Shown one piece after another: positions 17,334 through 24,270 of a DNA stretch of 31,460 nucleotides. The stretch covers positions 1 through 31,460 of the IMG/VR virus record IMGVR_UViG_3300011254_000129; one strand, 5' to 3'. Position 1 is the stretch's first letter; every line of letters starts with the position of its first letter. The translations under genes and the position numbers were made by a program. The notes under the pieces are model-generated. The model was not told the origin of the DNA. It searched no databases and saw nothing but the letters and a program-made list of their open reading frames with translations. The DNA is from a virus.

Positions 17334-17487
17334 AGCGTTGTTTGAGCCAAAGAAATAAAAATAAAAGTATAAGCGCTGGTTGAAGCACTACAAAAATTAC
17401 AAGGTTAGCCAGCGCATAACCCATCCCCGTTACGTCTCCTATTACTTGGAGAATGTATACACAATAGTTAAAGAGTTCATTTATCAT
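17296..17487 (-). CDS. Antisense small membrane protein
   Basis: The - strand encodes 63 aa from the ATG at 17487 (MINELFNYCVYILQVIGDVT). A strong hydrophobic helix follows (LANLVIFVVLQPALILLFLF) and a basic end. It reads as a real protein, with an NxxIFVxxQPxLIL pattern I recall from small marine phage membrane proteins, and it fills a stretch with no + strand gene. The start shares CATG with the + strand gene at 17486. The 3' end overlaps the + gene at 17145. No good ribosome site is visible before the ATG. The frame is open 65 codons further upstream, but that part mirrors the + gene and is not counted. It could be the last gene of the - strand operon. Confidence 0.55.
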   Translation of the reverse strand: MINELFNYCVYILQVIGDVTGMGYALANLVIFVVLQPALILLFLFLWLKQRSICSRLRQLYTL

Positions 17488-17737
17488 GGCTTTAAAAAAA
17501 TCCCAAAAATCGTTGAAGGCTTGGACGAAGCAGAAGTGGCGCACTAAGTCCGGTAAAAAATCTAGTGAAACAGGAGAAAGGTATCTCCCCTCTAAAGCTA
17601 TCAAGTCTTTGTCAGCTAAAGAATATGCTGCAACAACTAAAAAGAAAAGAGAGGATACTAAAAAGGGCAAGCAACACAGCAAACAGCCAAAGAAGGTTGC
17701 CCAAAAAACTAGGAAGTATAGATCTAAACGATCCTAG
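17486..17737 (+). CDS. DUF5872-like basic protein
   Basis: An 83-aa protein, about one third Lys/Arg, with the pattern I associate with DUF5872: KSLKAWTKQKWRTKSGKKSS, ETGERYLPSKAIKSLSAKEY, then AATTKKKREDTKKGKQ. The family is found in phages and in some large eukaryotic DNA viruses; the function is unknown. The charge suggests binding to DNA or packing in the virion. It is the last + strand gene. A 152-base gap separates it from the previous + gene, and the ribosome site is weak. Its last 14 bases overlap the 3' end of the converging - strand gene. Confidence 0.75.
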   Translation: MALKKSQKSLKAWTKQKWRTKSGKKSSETGERYLPSKAIKSLSAKEYAATTKKKREDTKKGKQHSKQPKKVAQKTRKYRSKRS

Positions 17738-17948
17738 TGTTTAGTGCATTAAGTTCTTTTTCAAGATCTTCATGCAAGCCAACAAGCGTTCTATATGCTT
17801 CTTCAATAACAGTCTTTACAATCTGCTTTTCTTCTGTTGTTTTAAAGATCCTATCAATATCTTTAACTGGAAGCTGGCTTAGTTCTGACATCATAACTCC
17901 TTTAGAATTAAAAAAAACTTTAAACCCAATAAGATTTCCATCAGACAT
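17724..17948 (-). CDS. Small acidic protein at the end of the replication operon
   Basis: From the ATG at 17948 the product is 74 aa, mostly one or two charged helices (DIDRIFKTTEEKQIVKTVIE). GGAG stands 8 bases before this start. A later ATG pair, 54 bases downstream, has its own strong AAGGAG site, so a 55-aa form starting MSELSQL is equally possible. An earlier in-frame ATG at 17966 has no ribosome site. The gene overlaps the previous - strand gene by 8 bases and converges on the + strand gene at 17486-17737. No family is recognised. Confidence 0.6.
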   Translation of the reverse strand: MSDGNLIGFKVFFNSKGVMMSELSQLPVKDIDRIFKTTEEKQIVKTVIEEAYRTLVGLHEDLEKELNALNTRIV

Positions 17949-18168
17949 CACGAGTCTCCATTTCAATCCTAACGATGTCTAACCCCTCAAGATAATCTTT
18001 AGATTCCATTAACAGCTTTAGCTGCGCCTCCATAGCCTCATAAAAAGCATCGTGGTCGTGAAAGGCCATAGGGTTACTAATAATAACTTCAACTGCCAGT
18101 GCGTGTTTTTTTACATCTGCTTCGTAATAATTTCTCATTGTTTTTAGTATCTGTTGTGGATTCAACAT
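17941..18168 (-). CDS. Small helical protein, unknown
   Basis: A 75-aa protein with an opening MLNPQQILKTMRNYYEADVK and then helices rich in Ala, Glu and His (AFHDHDAFYEAMEAQLKLLM). Small phage proteins with a central RxYYEAxxxKxxAxVEV stretch are, as I recall, common in marine podoviruses near the RNR or nuclease genes; none has a function. AGGA lies 8 bases upstream of the first ATG. A second start at codon 11 would shorten the overlap with the preceding gene from 80 to 50 bases. Confidence 0.65.
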   Translation of the reverse strand: MLNPQQILKTMRNYYEADVKKHALAVEVIISNPMAFHDHDAFYEAMEAQLKLLMESKDYLEGLDIVRIEMETRDV

Positions 18169-18265
18169 CTTTGTTATCCTTAAAAATTTTATCCCAGTTT
18201 GAATTAAACTTGTCTTTATTAACTTGGCGGGGGGACGAACCCTTCCCGCCGTGCCAAGAACTCAT
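18089..18265 (-). CDS. Small GGKGxxPR-type phage protein
   Basis: A 58-aa frame starts one base after the RNR stop. Its N-terminal half, SSWHGGKGSSPRQVNKDKFN followed by SNWDKIF, matches a short motif (GGKGxxPRxxxxxxFxxNWDxIF) that I recall from many T7-like phages, function unknown. The C-terminal 25 residues are Lys-rich and run 80 bases into the next gene in another frame. The ribosome site is weak (GAGAT), so it is probably translated by coupling to RNR. The motif makes the gene convincing despite its size. Confidence 0.6.
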   Translation of the reverse strand: MSSWHGGKGSSPRQVNKDKFNSNWDKIFKDNKDVESTTDTKNNEKLLRSRCKKTRTGS

Positions 18266-18266
18266 A

Positions 18267-20138
18267 CTATATCTCGCAATTGTTACCGGTGCAAGCTAAA
18301 GTCTGTGAGCCTTCAGTCATGTCACTATCTTCAACAATATCCCAAGACATTTCAGTGGGGAAGTCAGCAGACATTTCTGCATATTCTTCTTCACTAACAG
18401 GCTCGTAAGGTGCTTGTTGATAAGTATGCTCTGAGTAGGGCAAGAATGATACCCCACTAATCTTATCAAACTTATTATACAGCCATTGTCCAATCTCTAA
18501 AAACTCATCATCACGATAGTAACACGTCATGGACGGCTTATGCTCACACCAAAAGTCCTGATAAATTTCCCATAACTCAAGTTGTTCCATTGCACCCATC
18601 TCAGAGGCCACCACAGCCCCGTCAGGAGATTTTATAGGGAAGGAGAATACCTTGGTACTGGGTGACATGACATCGTCTTCTACGGGGATTCCAGCCTCTT
18701 CAAGGACGGTGCAGAGGGGGTCTCTTGCGTCTGCTCTAACTCGTCTAATATACTGATCTGAGTATCTAGGGTGGATGCCACTAGCAGAATCAACCAGCTG
18801 ACTAACAGTACCGGAAGGCTTAACAGCAGTAATGGCAGTGCTAACATTGATACCAAGGCGAGCAGCCCAAACTGCATTAGTCTCAACAGCTTCTTCTTTA
18901 AGTTCAGTGAGCCAAGTTTTAAGAACACCTTTATCCCTCCTTCCTGACAATGTTTTGTGGTCCATGATGCCTGTTAGACTAACGCCAAGCAGTGCTTCTT
19001 CTTCAGTGTTTCGTTGCCACACCTTACGCAGATAACGGAAGTCGGTTAGGGTAGCCTGTAAAGTTCCAAAGATAGTCGCAACACGTACTTTTCGTTTAAG
19101 GTCTGACAAAGTATCGGACGACCTGACAACAACCTCTGACAAATTACAGAATTGATAGGGTCGGAGGATGATTTCTGAGCATGGATTAGTTCCAAAGTCA
19201 TAGGTAGCATCTCGTCGCTCATTTTTTGCAGCTTGTTTTTGACTTGCAACCCTAGAGAACATTCCTCGCTCTCCTGATCTTGACTCGTATAAACTTTTCC
19301 ACTCATTTAAAAATGCCTCAAAGTCTGGCTTCTCTGTATAACAAGCACTGTTGTTGGCTAGCCCTCGTTGAGGATTGTCGTTCCACCATTGTCCTGACTT
19401 TGCTCGTCGGAGCCTATCGTCAGTGAGGTTACTAAGACTGATGAGAGCGGACCTTCGAACCCCTCCGACGACGACGATCTGTGCAATCTTACAGCAGATA
19501 TCGTGACACTCGATGGAGGAAAGCTTACGTCCAGCAGCCTCCCTAAAGATCTCTGTGGTAAATTTAAAGAGGTCAACAAGAGGGTCCGCACCAGATGCTC
19601 TACCTCCAAAGGTTTTAAGGGCTGACCCTGCAGGTCGTATTCCACTGATGTCCCACTTTGGAAGCTGACCCGAATAGAGCAAGCTAACAAGTTCTCTGTA
19701 GGCTTTAGCCCATCCAATTTTGCTGTCAGCGACGTGTATAATGGTATCTGTTTCATGAAATTCTTCTGCTACCTCCGGTAATTTACTTACATATTGTCGT
19801 TCAACTGAATAACCTACTCCTGTTCCGCACATAAGCACGTACATCATTTCGTCGAATGCTTTGGGGTGGTCAATGGGCATGTAGCTACAATTAAATCCTG
19901 CTACGTTGTCACGGTCAAGAGCCTCACCAGCAGTCATTAACGCTCTCATGCTAGGCATAACGTCCATATCGTGAATGTCTTTAAAGATTCCATTAGCTTC
20001 TTCAAGAGTTAACTTACCTTTCTCAATCCAGAAGTTTAGGTATCTGTCAATTGTTTCTTCCCAAGACTCTCGCCTTTGTTCTTCTGGCAGATAACGAGCG
20101 TACCTGCTTTTGTGAATGTACTGTTGATATAAATCCAT
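18267..20138 (-). CDS. nrdJ: Class II ribonucleotide reductase, adenosylcobalamin-dependent
   Basis: This 623-aa enzyme reduces ribonucleotides (by family, triphosphates) to deoxyribonucleotides with B12. Cys320 in NPCSEI is the thiyl radical residue, with Asn318 and Glu322 in the same motif. Cys84 (FNCSYMP) and Cys331 form the reducing pair. The 11-residue spacing from Cys320 to Cys331 equals Cys408-Cys419 of the Lactobacillus enzyme. Cys616 and Cys621 at the tail form the shuttle pair (ACTGNNCEI). The protein is about 115 residues shorter than the Lactobacillus one. AAGGA precedes the start, which overlaps the upstream stop (TAATG). It lets the phage make dNTPs with or without oxygen if the host supplies B12. 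Confidence 0.93.
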   Translation of the reverse strand: MDLYQQYIHKSRYARYLPEEQRRESWEETIDRYLNFWIEKGKLTLEEANGIFKDIHDMDVMPSMRALMTAGEALDRDNVAGFNCSYMPIDHPKAFDEMMYVLMCGTGVGYSVERQYVSKLPEVAEEFHETDTIIHVADSKIGWAKAYRELVSLLYSGQLPKWDISGIRPAGSALKTFGGRASGADPLVDLFKFTTEIFREAAGRKLSSIECHDICCKIAQIVVVGGVRRSALISLSNLTDDRLRRAKSGQWWNDNPQRGLANNSACYTEKPDFEAFLNEWKSLYESRSGERGMFSRVASQKQAAKNERRDATYDFGTNPCSEIILRPYQFCNLSEVVVRSSDTLSDLKRKVRVATIFGTLQATLTDFRYLRKVWQRNTEEEALLGVSLTGIMDHKTLSGRRDKGVLKTWLTELKEEAVETNAVWAARLGINVSTAITAVKPSGTVSQLVDSASGIHPRYSDQYIRRVRADARDPLCTVLEEAGIPVEDDVMSPSTKVFSFPIKSPDGAVVASEMGAMEQLELWEIYQDFWCEHKPSMTCYYRDDEFLEIGQWLYNKFDKISGVSFLPYSEHTYQQAPYEPVSEEEYAEMSADFPTEMSWDIVEDSDMTEGSQTLACTGNNCEI

Positions 20139-20254
20139 TACTGTTCCTTTAGATGTTGTCGTTGTGGTTTACGTTTCGCTGGTGGTTCGCCCTTTTGTTT
20201 AAACTTTTTCTTTCGATTAAACTTATCAGAGCGTTCTTGCTTTCGGTCTATCAT
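20138..20254 (-). CDS. 38-aa very basic mini-protein
   Basis: A 38-aa frame fills the space between endonuclease I and RNR exactly. Its ATG overlaps the endonuclease stop (ATGA) and its stop overlaps the RNR start (TAATG). AAGGA stands a few bases before the ATG. The product has 15 Lys/Arg against 5 Asp/Glu (KFNRKKKFKQKG, KRKPQRQHLK). The context makes it a real gene rather than chance. It may bind nucleic acid. No family is recognised. Confidence 0.65.
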   Translation of the reverse strand: MIDRKQERSDKFNRKKKFKQKGEPPAKRKPQRQHLKEQ

Positions 20255-20727
20255 AGTCCTTCTTCTTTATGCTTTATATTAATCCACTCGTCCGGTAAAG
20301 ATTGTTCACTATACCATCGGAATCCTTTTGAGGTTGCCCACTCGCCGTGAGATCTTTTTGTTCCGTCTTTACGTCGCTTTGCCTGTGGCATAGGGGCGCT
20401 AGGATCAGAAAACAAGAAGACTAGCTCGTGGTTTTTAGGTAAGCACTTACTTATCCAAATGTATTTAGAGTATTCGGGGGCGTCCCAAAACCTCCCCTTA
20501 GCTTCAAGCAAAATAGTCTTGCCCTTAATTACTCTAACAAAGTCTGCATGATACGTGTGATTAACGGTGTAGTCAACTTTAGTTGTATGGATATCCCAGT
20601 TTGATAAAGGTCCAGAATGCAGCTTATACTCCCACTGAGAATCATAGCCGGGTTCTAAATCTTTTTCAACAGGCCTTGCAACCCTTCGCTTGCGATAACC
20701 TTTTCTTATTTTTGGTTGCTTATTCAA
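20251..20727 (-). CDS. Endonuclease I (Holliday junction resolvase), T7 gp3 family
   Basis: This 158-aa nuclease has the T7 endonuclease I core: Glu33 in QWEYKL, Asp62 in YHADFV, and Glu75-x-Lys77 in LLEAKGRF. These match T7 Glu20, Asp55, Glu65 and Lys67. It resolves branched DNA before packaging and helps break down host DNA. The N-terminus is basic (KIRKGYRKRRVARP). The start is a TTG that overlaps the stop of the small upstream gene (TTGA), with AGGAG about 11 bases before it. No nearby in-frame ATG is suitable. Confidence 0.88.
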   Translation of the reverse strand: MNKQPKIRKGYRKRRVARPVEKDLEPGYDSQWEYKLHSGPLSNWDIHTTKVDYTVNHTYHADFVRVIKGKTILLEAKGRFWDAPEYSKYIWISKCLPKNHELVFLFSDPSAPMPQAKRRKDGTKRSHGEWATSKGFRWYSEQSLPDEWINIKHKEEGL

Positions 20728-20894
20728 TGTAGGACTGCTCCTCTTTTTTCTATTTCTAACTCTAAGGCAGTCTGAAGATTGTAAATTGCTTCATCTTCAA
20801 TACTTTCAACAGAATAGCCATTACTGAGGTGAGAAGCAAAGCCAAGAATAATTATTTCAAGCGGGATTAAAAGTCCCTGTTGATCATCTTCCAT
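20724..20894 (-). CDS. 56-aa small protein, unknown
   Basis: An ATG at 20894, inside the 3' end of the 102-aa gene, opens a 56-codon frame (starting MEDDQQGLLIPLEIIILGFA) that ends in a TGA overlapping the TTG start of endonuclease I. It is acidic, with a hydrophobic stretch (LLIPLEIIILGFASHL) and a helical Glu-rich end (IEDEAIYNLQTALELEIEK). It accounts for an otherwise empty 140-base gap, and the overlap with the nuclease start supports coupling. The ribosome site is poor. No family is recognised. Confidence 0.55.
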   Translation of the reverse strand: MEDDQQGLLIPLEIIILGFASHLSNGYSVESIEDEAIYNLQTALELEIEKRGAVLH

Positions 20895-21175
20895 GTTTGC
20901 ATCTCAGCTTTAATATCTTCTAGAGTATATGAATGGATTGGCCTTTGCGGGTTTTTAGCTACAAGACCCTTTAGTTTTTTACGCACCCATCGTGGTGAAA
21001 AGGTGCTAAGAAAAAACTTGTTGTTGGAAAACACATGCGTCTGATCAGGGAGAAGTTCTTTATAATTATTTAAAGTGATCATCTTGGCTTCTTCTTCAGA
21101 GACTAATGTGTGTAACCAAGCAACAAGAATAGGTGGGACTTGCCTGTTGATTTGTTTAATTGTTTTTCTGTTCAT
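20867..21175 (-). CDS. 102-aa protein between exonuclease and endonuclease I, unknown
   Basis: A 102-aa basic protein whose ATG overlaps the exonuclease stop (ATGA). Features are an N-terminal hydrophobic-basic helix (INRQVPPILVAWLHTLVSEE) and a central FSPRWVRKKLKGLVAK stretch that could contact DNA. The C-terminus is a Trp-containing helix (IKAEMQTWKMI). It sits among nucleases in an operon that keeps replication genes together, so a helper role in DNA processing is plausible. No known domain is seen. Confidence 0.65.
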   Translation of the reverse strand: MNRKTIKQINRQVPPILVAWLHTLVSEEEAKMITLNNYKELLPDQTHVFSNNKFFLSTFSPRWVRKKLKGLVAKNPQRPIHSYTLEDIKAEMQTWKMINRDF

Positions 21176-22032
21176 AACAGGATCTCGTCAACTCGTGGGG
21201 GTGCTACAACTTTAGTAAAGTATGTAGGACCGTTTGAATATGCGTAAGCCTTAAGGCCTTCACCGTCGTTAGCATCTGAGTAGCACTCAAACTTATAAGG
21301 GCAGTACGCACAACCAGAAGGCAGCTTCATGTTTCCTTTCTTGCCTTCAGGTATAGGAGAATAGCATTTTGAAGGGGGCGTGTCAACCGATAATGCTGAT
21401 CTAATCTTCTTTATTCTCTGAGGTATGTTAGGCTTTTCAAGATCATCGGGCCTGTATAAACATAACTCACCACTCTCTTTGTTGATAACAAGAAAGCCTC
21501 CAGCCTTTGTTTCTTCAGCGGTCTCATAACCGGAAAGCTGCGCTAGGTATCCAAAGGGGTCGTTATCGGCCAGTGTACCATTCTTAAATTTATTGAATGC
21601 AAACTTAGAGGCTGTCTTAACATCTACTACCTCGCCGTTAATCTTACAGTCCATGTGGCCTTTGATGCCCGACACGTCTATTTCTTTCTGTTCTGATGTA
21701 ACCTCGTGTCCTGTCATGCGGACTAGCATCAAAACAATCTCCTCTAGAAGATGCCCATAAAGAAACTTAATCTGTGTTGCACCGCTTACTGTTCTCGCTG
21801 AAGATGGTGTTCTGCTTTCATACCACAACTGTCGAAGGGGCTTACCAATGTTAGACATCCGTAAAGTGAACTCAGCTTGTGGATCTCGTGGTGTAGCCCA
21901 AGACAAGATGCTTTCTTTAATACGGACAAGAGTATCATCTAGCTCTGTCTCATCAATGTTAAGTGGCTCGCCAATCGACAAGTCTTCAAGCTTACCGTAA
22001 ATGTCTTGTATAAGAGTATCTAAGTTTTTCAT
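21172..22032 (-). CDS. PD-(D/E)XK exonuclease, Cas4/RecB type with Fe-S cysteines
   Basis: A 286-aa nuclease. The core has His94 (GHLLEE), Asp128 in GHMDCK, Asp137-x-Lys139 in VVDVKTAS and Gln165 in QLSGY: the H-D-(D/E)xK-Q order of RecB/Cas4 nucleases. Cys241, Cys244 and Cys250 (C-x2-C-x5-C) have the C-terminal spacing of the Cas4 iron-sulfur cluster. The usual N-terminal cysteine is absent (SNIGKPLRQLWYE), and Cys223 may be the fourth ligand. In T7 the matching job, 5'-3' digestion of host DNA and primer removal, is done by gp6. The ATG overlaps the upstream stop (ATGA). Confidence 0.85.
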   Translation of the reverse strand: MKNLDTLIQDIYGKLEDLSIGEPLNIDETELDDTLVRIKESILSWATPRDPQAEFTLRMSNIGKPLRQLWYESRTPSSARTVSGATQIKFLYGHLLEEIVLMLVRMTGHEVTSEQKEIDVSGIKGHMDCKINGEVVDVKTASKFAFNKFKNGTLADNDPFGYLAQLSGYETAEETKAGGFLVINKESGELCLYRPDDLEKPNIPQRIKKIRSALSVDTPPSKCYSPIPEGKKGNMKLPSGCAYCPYKFECYSDANDGEGLKAYAYSNGPTYFTKVVAPPRVDEILL

Positions 22033-22541
22033 TTTAATTCCATTTTAACTTCATTAAGTATTTGACGAGCGTCTTTAAGTGAACAACGAAACCACTCGCC
22101 TTGTTGGTTGAACTTACTAGCCAGTATCTGATGTGCTTTTGCTTCTGCTGCTCGTCTGTCACTGACTTTGCAAAAGTATTGTAACTCAAAATCACGAAAG
22201 GGGCTAGAGGTTTGATAACCTTTTAGTCTGTCTATTGCGTCTACAGCCATTCCAACCTTTACCCATCCTTCAAACGCAGGGTTAGTGATGATATATACTT
22301 CTCCTTCTTTAGAGGATTTGTAGTTCTGTAAGGAACTAAATGCTGCCTCTTCAAATCCTTCGTAGCGTCCGGGCTTGTGGAGTGGATGAGATTTAGAAAT
22401 ATATTTGCCATCAACAAACATTCGGTTAGGGTTGTGTTTAGCGGTACGCTCTTTATTTTTTTTGGGATTATCCTTGTAATAATAAGGCTTACCAGTTCTA
22501 GGATTAATCTTAGTGTGTGTCTGCCCAGTTGTTTCCGACAT
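22029..22541 (-). CDS. GIY-YIG nuclease, T5orf172/MUG113 type
   Basis: A 170-aa protein. Residues 80-155 form a GIY-YIG domain of the T5orf172 kind: VYIITNP (82-88) for GIY, VKVGM (94-98) for YIG, Arg105 in DRLKGYQ, and catalytic Glu133 with His137 in AAEAKAHQ, then GEWFRCS. The N-terminal 75 residues are basic and Tyr/Asn-rich (RTGKPYYYKDNPKKNKERT) and may bind DNA. GGAGAG precedes the ATG, which lies within the last bases of the polymerase gene. It could be a free-standing homing nuclease or a nuclease that attacks host or rival DNA. There is no intron or split gene beside it. Confidence 0.8.
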   Translation of the reverse strand: MSETTGQTHTKINPRTGKPYYYKDNPKKNKERTAKHNPNRMFVDGKYISKSHPLHKPGRYEGFEEAAFSSLQNYKSSKEGEVYIITNPAFEGWVKVGMAVDAIDRLKGYQTSSPFRDFELQYFCKVSDRRAAEAKAHQILASKFNQQGEWFRCSLKDARQILNEVKMELK

Positions 22542-24270
22542 TATACTCTCCTGTTAAACTACACTTTAAGTTAAAATCATTACCAGCTTTTTCAATTGCA
22601 GCAATACCTAACTCACCTACTTTATCTGCTACGTCTTTGTGTGCTTCGATCTGCCACTCATCGTGGACGTTAGCCACAAAGTGTGCATCAAGATCCTTTA
22701 TAGATTCTTGAAGATTAACTACCGCTTGCTTCATAACAATAGCACCAGCACCTTGTAGCAAAGTATTTAGCGCTGCGTGTTCCGACCGAACAAATAACTT
22801 ACGTTTGTCCAATCCCTTGAGGTATCCTCTTCGAGCCGCTCCCGCAACTCTGTCTTTAAGATGTTTAAATGCAGGGAGATTATCGAAGAAAGATTGTCTA
22901 AGTCGTCCACCATCTTTTGCGTCTCCTCCAACCACTGAACCAAGCTTTGCATCTCCTGCTCCGTACAAGAGTGCATAGATGAAAGTTTTTGCCTGAGGTC
23001 TTGATTCAAGTCCCGCAGCATTTTGGTTTGCTGTGTGTATGTCTCCGTTGAGAAGTTCATAAGTAAAGCCCTCGTCGTTCATGTAGTGTGCTAACATTCT
23101 TAGTTCAAGTCCACTAGCATCAATACCCACTAGTCGATACCCATCATCTACTGTCCAACACTGGCGACACTCTTTACCGTATGGGCTACTTATGCTGGGT
23201 ACTTGTGCCATGTTGGGACTTCTGTGTGTCATTCGCCCTGTCACTGCGCCATTAGTATTTACAAAGCCGTGAATGCGTCCGTCGTCTCCAAGCTCTTTGA
23301 ACCAAGAGTTTATCTGTGCAATACGCTTTTGAAGCATTAGATACTCAGCAATGATTGCAGCTTCAGGTATGTTTTTTACTTGCGATAAGACTTTCTCATC
23401 AACAATTGGCTGTCCCGTAGGCGTAAACTTTGTAGGCTTCCAGCCAAACTCCAAGAGATATTCTCCAATTTGTTTTCTAGAGCCAAGATTAAAAGGTTCA
23501 GAATCACGGCGAATAAGATGCTCATTCGGATTGATACTCGCCTTCTCATACTCTTCATCAGACAGCCTAACCTTCCTTGTTTCTTTGTGGACTTGCGCCA
23601 TCTTAGACAGCTTACCTGCTTTAGTAAACATAGGAACAAGTTCCATAGATGTTTCACGAGGCTTGAATGTTTTGTGTACCTGTCGTTCTGCTTGAGATAA
23701 CTTACCTGTTAGCTCTGCTAAAAGCTCCATTGCGTGTTGTTGGTTTAGCTTGAAGCCTTTTTCCCTCTGTGTATTTAAGATGCGATAAACTTCATGCTCT
23801 AACCTAACTGCTGCTGGACCAAAGCCCGGAAGCTCTGTTGTTGTTAGATGTCTAAATACTTTATAGTTAAGCGACACATCTTGCTTGCAATACTTCATCA
23901 TTTCAGGTGTGTAGTATTCAAAGTTATCATACTCAATCTTACGGTGTCGTAGCCTATAACCCCAGCCCTCAAGAGCATGGCCGCCTTCACGAGAAGGATT
24001 AAACAATCTAGAAAGTACGAGGGTATCTACAATCTTTATGTTGCCATCATCAAGATCGACACCCGTTAATCTCTTAACAACTGGAATGTCGTAGCCAAGA
24101 ATGTTATGACCAATAAGTTTACTGGCGTTTTTTAAAAGATTTATTCCTTTGTCAACACACTCAGGACCATACTCGTAAAACTTTCCGGTCTCTGTATCAA
24201 GTGCAACAACACAAAATATCTTTGTTGGTTGCAGCCCGTCTGCTTCTATATCGAAAACATAGGATGTCAT
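22510..24270 (-). CDS. polA: Family A DNA polymerase with 3'-5' exonuclease
   Basis: This 586-aa replicative polymerase is T7-like. The proofreading domain (1-170) has Asp7/Glu9 (FDIEADG), HNILGYD (55-61) and Tyr127-x3-Asp131 (YCKQD). The polymerase domain has motif A (GIDASGLELR, Asp384), motif B (Arg424, Lys428, Tyr432, YGAG) and motif C (VHDEW, 535-539). The residue matching E. coli Phe762 is Tyr432, as in T7 (Tyr526), which is linked to virulent phages and low discrimination against dideoxynucleotides. It is shorter than T7 gp5 (704 aa). No DnaJ-like insert is seen, unlike HMO-2011-type phages. Its ATG overlaps the primase-helicase stop (ATGA). Confidence 0.95.
   Translation of the reverse strand: MTSYVFDIEADGLQPTKIFCVVALDTETGKFYEYGPECVDKGINLLKNASKLIGHNILGYDIPVVKRLTGVDLDDGNIKIVDTLVLSRLFNPSREGGHALEGWGYRLRHRKIEYDNFEYYTPEMMKYCKQDVSLNYKVFRHLTTTELPGFGPAAVRLEHEVYRILNTQREKGFKLNQQHAMELLAELTGKLSQAERQVHKTFKPRETSMELVPMFTKAGKLSKMAQVHKETRKVRLSDEEYEKASINPNEHLIRRDSEPFNLGSRKQIGEYLLEFGWKPTKFTPTGQPIVDEKVLSQVKNIPEAAIIAEYLMLQKRIAQINSWFKELGDDGRIHGFVNTNGAVTGRMTHRSPNMAQVPSISSPYGKECRQCWTVDDGYRLVGIDASGLELRMLAHYMNDEGFTYELLNGDIHTANQNAAGLESRPQAKTFIYALLYGAGDAKLGSVVGGDAKDGGRLRQSFFDNLPAFKHLKDRVAGAARRGYLKGLDKRKLFVRSEHAALNTLLQGAGAIVMKQAVVNLQESIKDLDAHFVANVHDEWQIEAHKDVADKVGELGIAAIEKAGNDFNLKCSLTGEYNVGNNWADTH

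Noticed and set aside
17373-17415. Inverted repeat GCGCTGG / CCAGCGC with a 29-base loop as a terminator
   Set aside because: It has no T-run on either side and lies inside the coding part of the antisense membrane protein (codons for ALA and PAL), so it is better explained by coding.
17488-17682. N-terminal extension of the antisense membrane protein
   Set aside because: This part is the mirror of the Lys-rich + strand DUF5872-like gene and has no ribosome site; only the part from 17487 reads as a natural protein.
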